64,000 nt of DNA, taken from Clostridium sp. GTDB taxonomy: Bacteria; Bacillota; Clostridia; Clostridiales; Clostridiaceae. Position numbers and translations under genes: made by a program. The stretch is taken from positions 1-64,000 of the forward strand of contig JALENK010000004.1 in the NCBI GenBank assembly GCA_022767515.1, written 5' to 3'. Below the pieces are notes generated by a model. It made no database searches. It was not told the origin of the DNA and saw nothing but the letters and a program-made list of their open reading frames with translations. Shown piece after piece: positions 62,417 through 64,000 of the stretch (within the stretch, counting starts at the first letter, position 1; each line of letters opens with the position of its first letter).

Positions 62417-62450
62417 AAACTGGTTAATATAATTATTAGCCAGTTTTTTG
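62417..62450 (+). terminator. gltBD terminator
   Basis: AAACTGGTTAAT (62417-62428) pairs with ATTAGCCAGTTT (62435-62446) with one wobble, then TTT. Confidence 0.8.
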
Positions 62451-62488
62451 TTTGTAATATAGAACAAAATGTTAATTTTTTTTAAACA

Positions 62489-62503
62489 ATGTAACCGTTT
62501 TAT
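62489..62503. promoter_or_regulatory. Candidate cre (CcpA) site upstream of pullulanase gene
   Basis: ATGTAACCGTTTTAT matches the cre form WTGNAANCGNWNNCW at all fixed positions but one. It covers the -35 region of the pullulanase promoter (extended -10 TGT-TATAAT, 62521-62529), as expected for catabolite repression of a starch gene. Confidence 0.55.
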
Positions 62504-62520
62504 GAAAAGTATAAAAATGA

Positions 62521-62529
62521 TGTTATAAT
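62521..62529 (+). promoter_or_regulatory. Extended -10 of pullulanase gene
   Basis: TGT-TATAAT, about 58 bases before the start codon; no good -35 was found. Confidence 0.5.
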
Positions 62530-62586
62530 ATTATATGTTATGGATATAAATTATGTCTAATTTTAATATTTATGGGGAGGAACAAA

Positions 62587-64000
62587 ATGAATACTAAAAC
62601 TAAAAAATTAAAAAGTTTTAAGTGGATTGTATGCACTCTTGCTTTAATAGTATTTTGTGTTAATATGATACAAATACCTATGCAAAAGATTAGTGCTACT
62701 GAAAGTTATGGACCATCAAGAAATGCAGATGGAACAGTAACAATTACTTACAAATATGATGATGGTGAAGAACTATATATTTGTGGTTCATTTACTAGTT
62801 GGAAATTCCAAAAAATGAGTAAGGGAGAGAATAATGTATTCTCTTATACAACTGAAGTTTTAAGTGCAGGTTCTTATGAATATAAGTTTGCACCAGAAGC
62901 TGCTTGGGGAAGAGATTTTAACCAAAATGGTGAAACAGGTGGAGCACCAAATAGTACATTTATTGTTAAGGATTTAGGTGTTACTTTAAATGGGGATGGT
63001 ACAGCTACACTAAGAAAAGATTATGATGGTGATGAATTATACTTAGTTGGAAGTATGAATGGCTGGTCAGAAGCTATTGTTATGACTAAAGGAACTGATG
63101 GAGTATTTGAAGTTACAATTCCAGTTGAAGAAGGTATGACATATGAATACAAATACAAGGTTTCTTCTGATATGTCAGATTGGAAAATTTCATTTAACCA
63201 AGATGGTGGAGATACAAATTCTACATTCAAGGTTCCAGGTAAAGTACAGGCATATGCACCAATAAATAATGGTGATGGAACAGTTACATTTACTTATGCT
63301 AATGTAAGTGCTAAAAATGTTTATGTTGCAGGAGCATTTGACAAAACTGTTTGGCAACCAACAGGACTTGCAATGGAAAACAATGGTGAAGGTTTATGGA
63401 GCCTTACTATGGAAGCAGATGAACTTGTTAATTATGAAGATGGTGATTTAGTTCAATATAAATTCGTAGTTGATGGAACAAATTGGATAACAGATCCAAG
63501 TAATGAAGAAATTAAAGATGGAAATTCAGTATTTGTTTATCATAAGTTTGATAAAGCTACTTGTCCAATTTTAAATGCAAATGGTACTGTTGTATTTAGT
63601 TTTGATGCACCAGATGCTACTTCAGTTTCTGTTGCAGGTGATATGAACGGATGGGATGCAAATGCTACTCAATTAACAAAGAATCCATATGGAATTTGGA
63701 CATGTGTTTTTGAACCAATTCCAGGAACAGAAGCAATCATATATAAATATGTTGTAAATGGTTCTGATTGGATTGTTGATCCTAACAGATTAGATGAAGT
63801 TGGAGACGGATTTGGTGGAGTTAATGGTTTATTTAACTTAACACCACAAAAAGTTGAGCACAAGAAGGTTATATTAAAATATATTAGAGAAGATGGCGAT
63901 TATGAAGGTTGGTGCTTATGGAACTGGTCAACTGGATTAAAGGAAGGTAAAGTTGATTTTGAAGTTAAAGACGGAGTTGCAACAGCAATATTTGATGTAT
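62587..64000 (+). CDS. Secreted pullulanase with four N-terminal starch-binding-like modules (3' end outside window)
   Basis: The frame is open from ATG 62587 (GGGGAGG upstream) to the end, 471 residues seen. A signal peptide (residues ~1-38: KTKKLK, hydrophobic core, KISATES) comes first. Four AMPK/CBM48-like beta modules follow (about 40-140, 141-225, 226-325, 326-420), each with a 'DGTVTxTY', 'VYVAGxFxxW' and 'YEYKY/YKYVV' pattern; the GDMNGWD and GSMNGW loops are characteristic. The last part shows a CBM41 (pullulanase-type) start, ILKYIREDGDYEGWCLWNW. The catalytic GH13 domain must lie beyond the window. It would hydrolyse alpha-1,6 links of starch or pullulan outside the cell. Confidence 0.85.
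   Translation, partial: MNTKTKKLKSFKWIVCTLALIVFCVNMIQIPMQKISATESYGPSRNADGTVTITYKYDDGEELYICGSFTSWKFQKMSKGENNVFSYTTEVLSAGSYEYKFAPEAAWGRDFNQNGETGGAPNSTFIVKDLGVTLNGDGTATLRKDYDGDELYLVGSMNGWSEAIVMTKGTDGVFEVTIPVEEGMTYEYKYKVSSDMSDWKISFNQDGGDTNSTFKVPGKVQAYAPINNGDGTVTFTYANVSAKNVYVAGAFDKTVWQPTGLAMENNGEGLWSLTMEADELVNYEDGDLVQYKFVVDGTNWITDPSNEEIKDGNSVFVYHKFDKATCPILNANGTVVFSFDAPDATSVSVAGDMNGWDANATQLTKNPYGIWTCVFEPIPGTEAIIYKYVVNGSDWIVDPNRLDEVGDGFGGVNGLFNLTPQKVEHKKVILKYIREDGDYEGWCLWNWSTGLKEGKVDFEVKDGVATAIFDV

Noticed and set aside
1..64000. CRISPR arrays, insertion sequences, prophage genes, tRNA or rRNA genes
   Set aside because: No regular short repeats with spacers, transposase, integrase, phage structural or stable RNA sequence was recognised.

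Overview
The window is about 30% GC, with strong AGGAGG-type ribosome binding sites, many TTG/GTG starts, and a monomeric [FeFe] hydrogenase, a T-box, a preQ1-I riboswitch and a BsaA/SipW-type surface locus. Together these point to an anaerobic Clostridium-like Firmicute. It reads as ordinary chromosome: no tRNA, rRNA, insertion sequence, prophage or CRISPR array was recognised. Both ends cut through genes: a repeat-rich surface protein at the left edge and a secreted pullulanase at the right.

Layout. Bases 1-5319 hold a surface-fibre locus: a large DUF11-repeat protein, a TasA/BsaA-like subunit and the SipW-type signal peptidase. Bases 5357-15022 are housekeeping and sensory genes: asnA, a YvrJ-type small protein, putP, bioB with a BirA-like operator, SGNH hydrolases, a histidine phosphatase and a chemotaxis receptor. 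Bases 15114-31451 continue with proA, a glycosyltransferase, nudC, a pair of U32-type proteins, metY, a SUKH-like protein, a RibU-like and a QueT transporter (the latter under a preQ1 riboswitch), an alanine symporter, a lytic transglycosylase and the KtrBA potassium system.

Bases 32179-41023 form one tightly packed polysaccharide operon: licD, tarI, tarJ, GT4, wzy, GT2, wzx and a CDP-alditol phosphotransferase. It makes CDP-ribitol and probably builds a ribitol-phosphate-bearing wall or capsular polymer. Facing it on the minus strand is an AlgJ/AlgI-type O-acetylation pair (41062-43639).

Bases 43834-46636 hold the most unusual item. A UvrD-like helicase is fused to a PD-(D/E)XK nuclease and to a C-terminal LexA/UmuD-type S24 domain with intact cleavage site and Ser-Lys dyad, and is followed by a YgjP-like metallopeptidase gene. 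This could be an SOS-linked repair or defence module that cuts itself.

Bases 46748-62409 return to metabolism: a cytidylate-kinase-like protein, a tryptophan T-box driving trpBA alone, an MBL-fold protein, a TPR protein, [FeFe] hydrogenase, a formate/nitrite-type channel, a cytoplasmic alpha-amylase and glutamate synthase gltBD. The window closes with a secreted pullulanase carrying four starch-binding-like modules and CBM41, preceded by a likely cre site. All calls come from reading the sequence; no database search was run.
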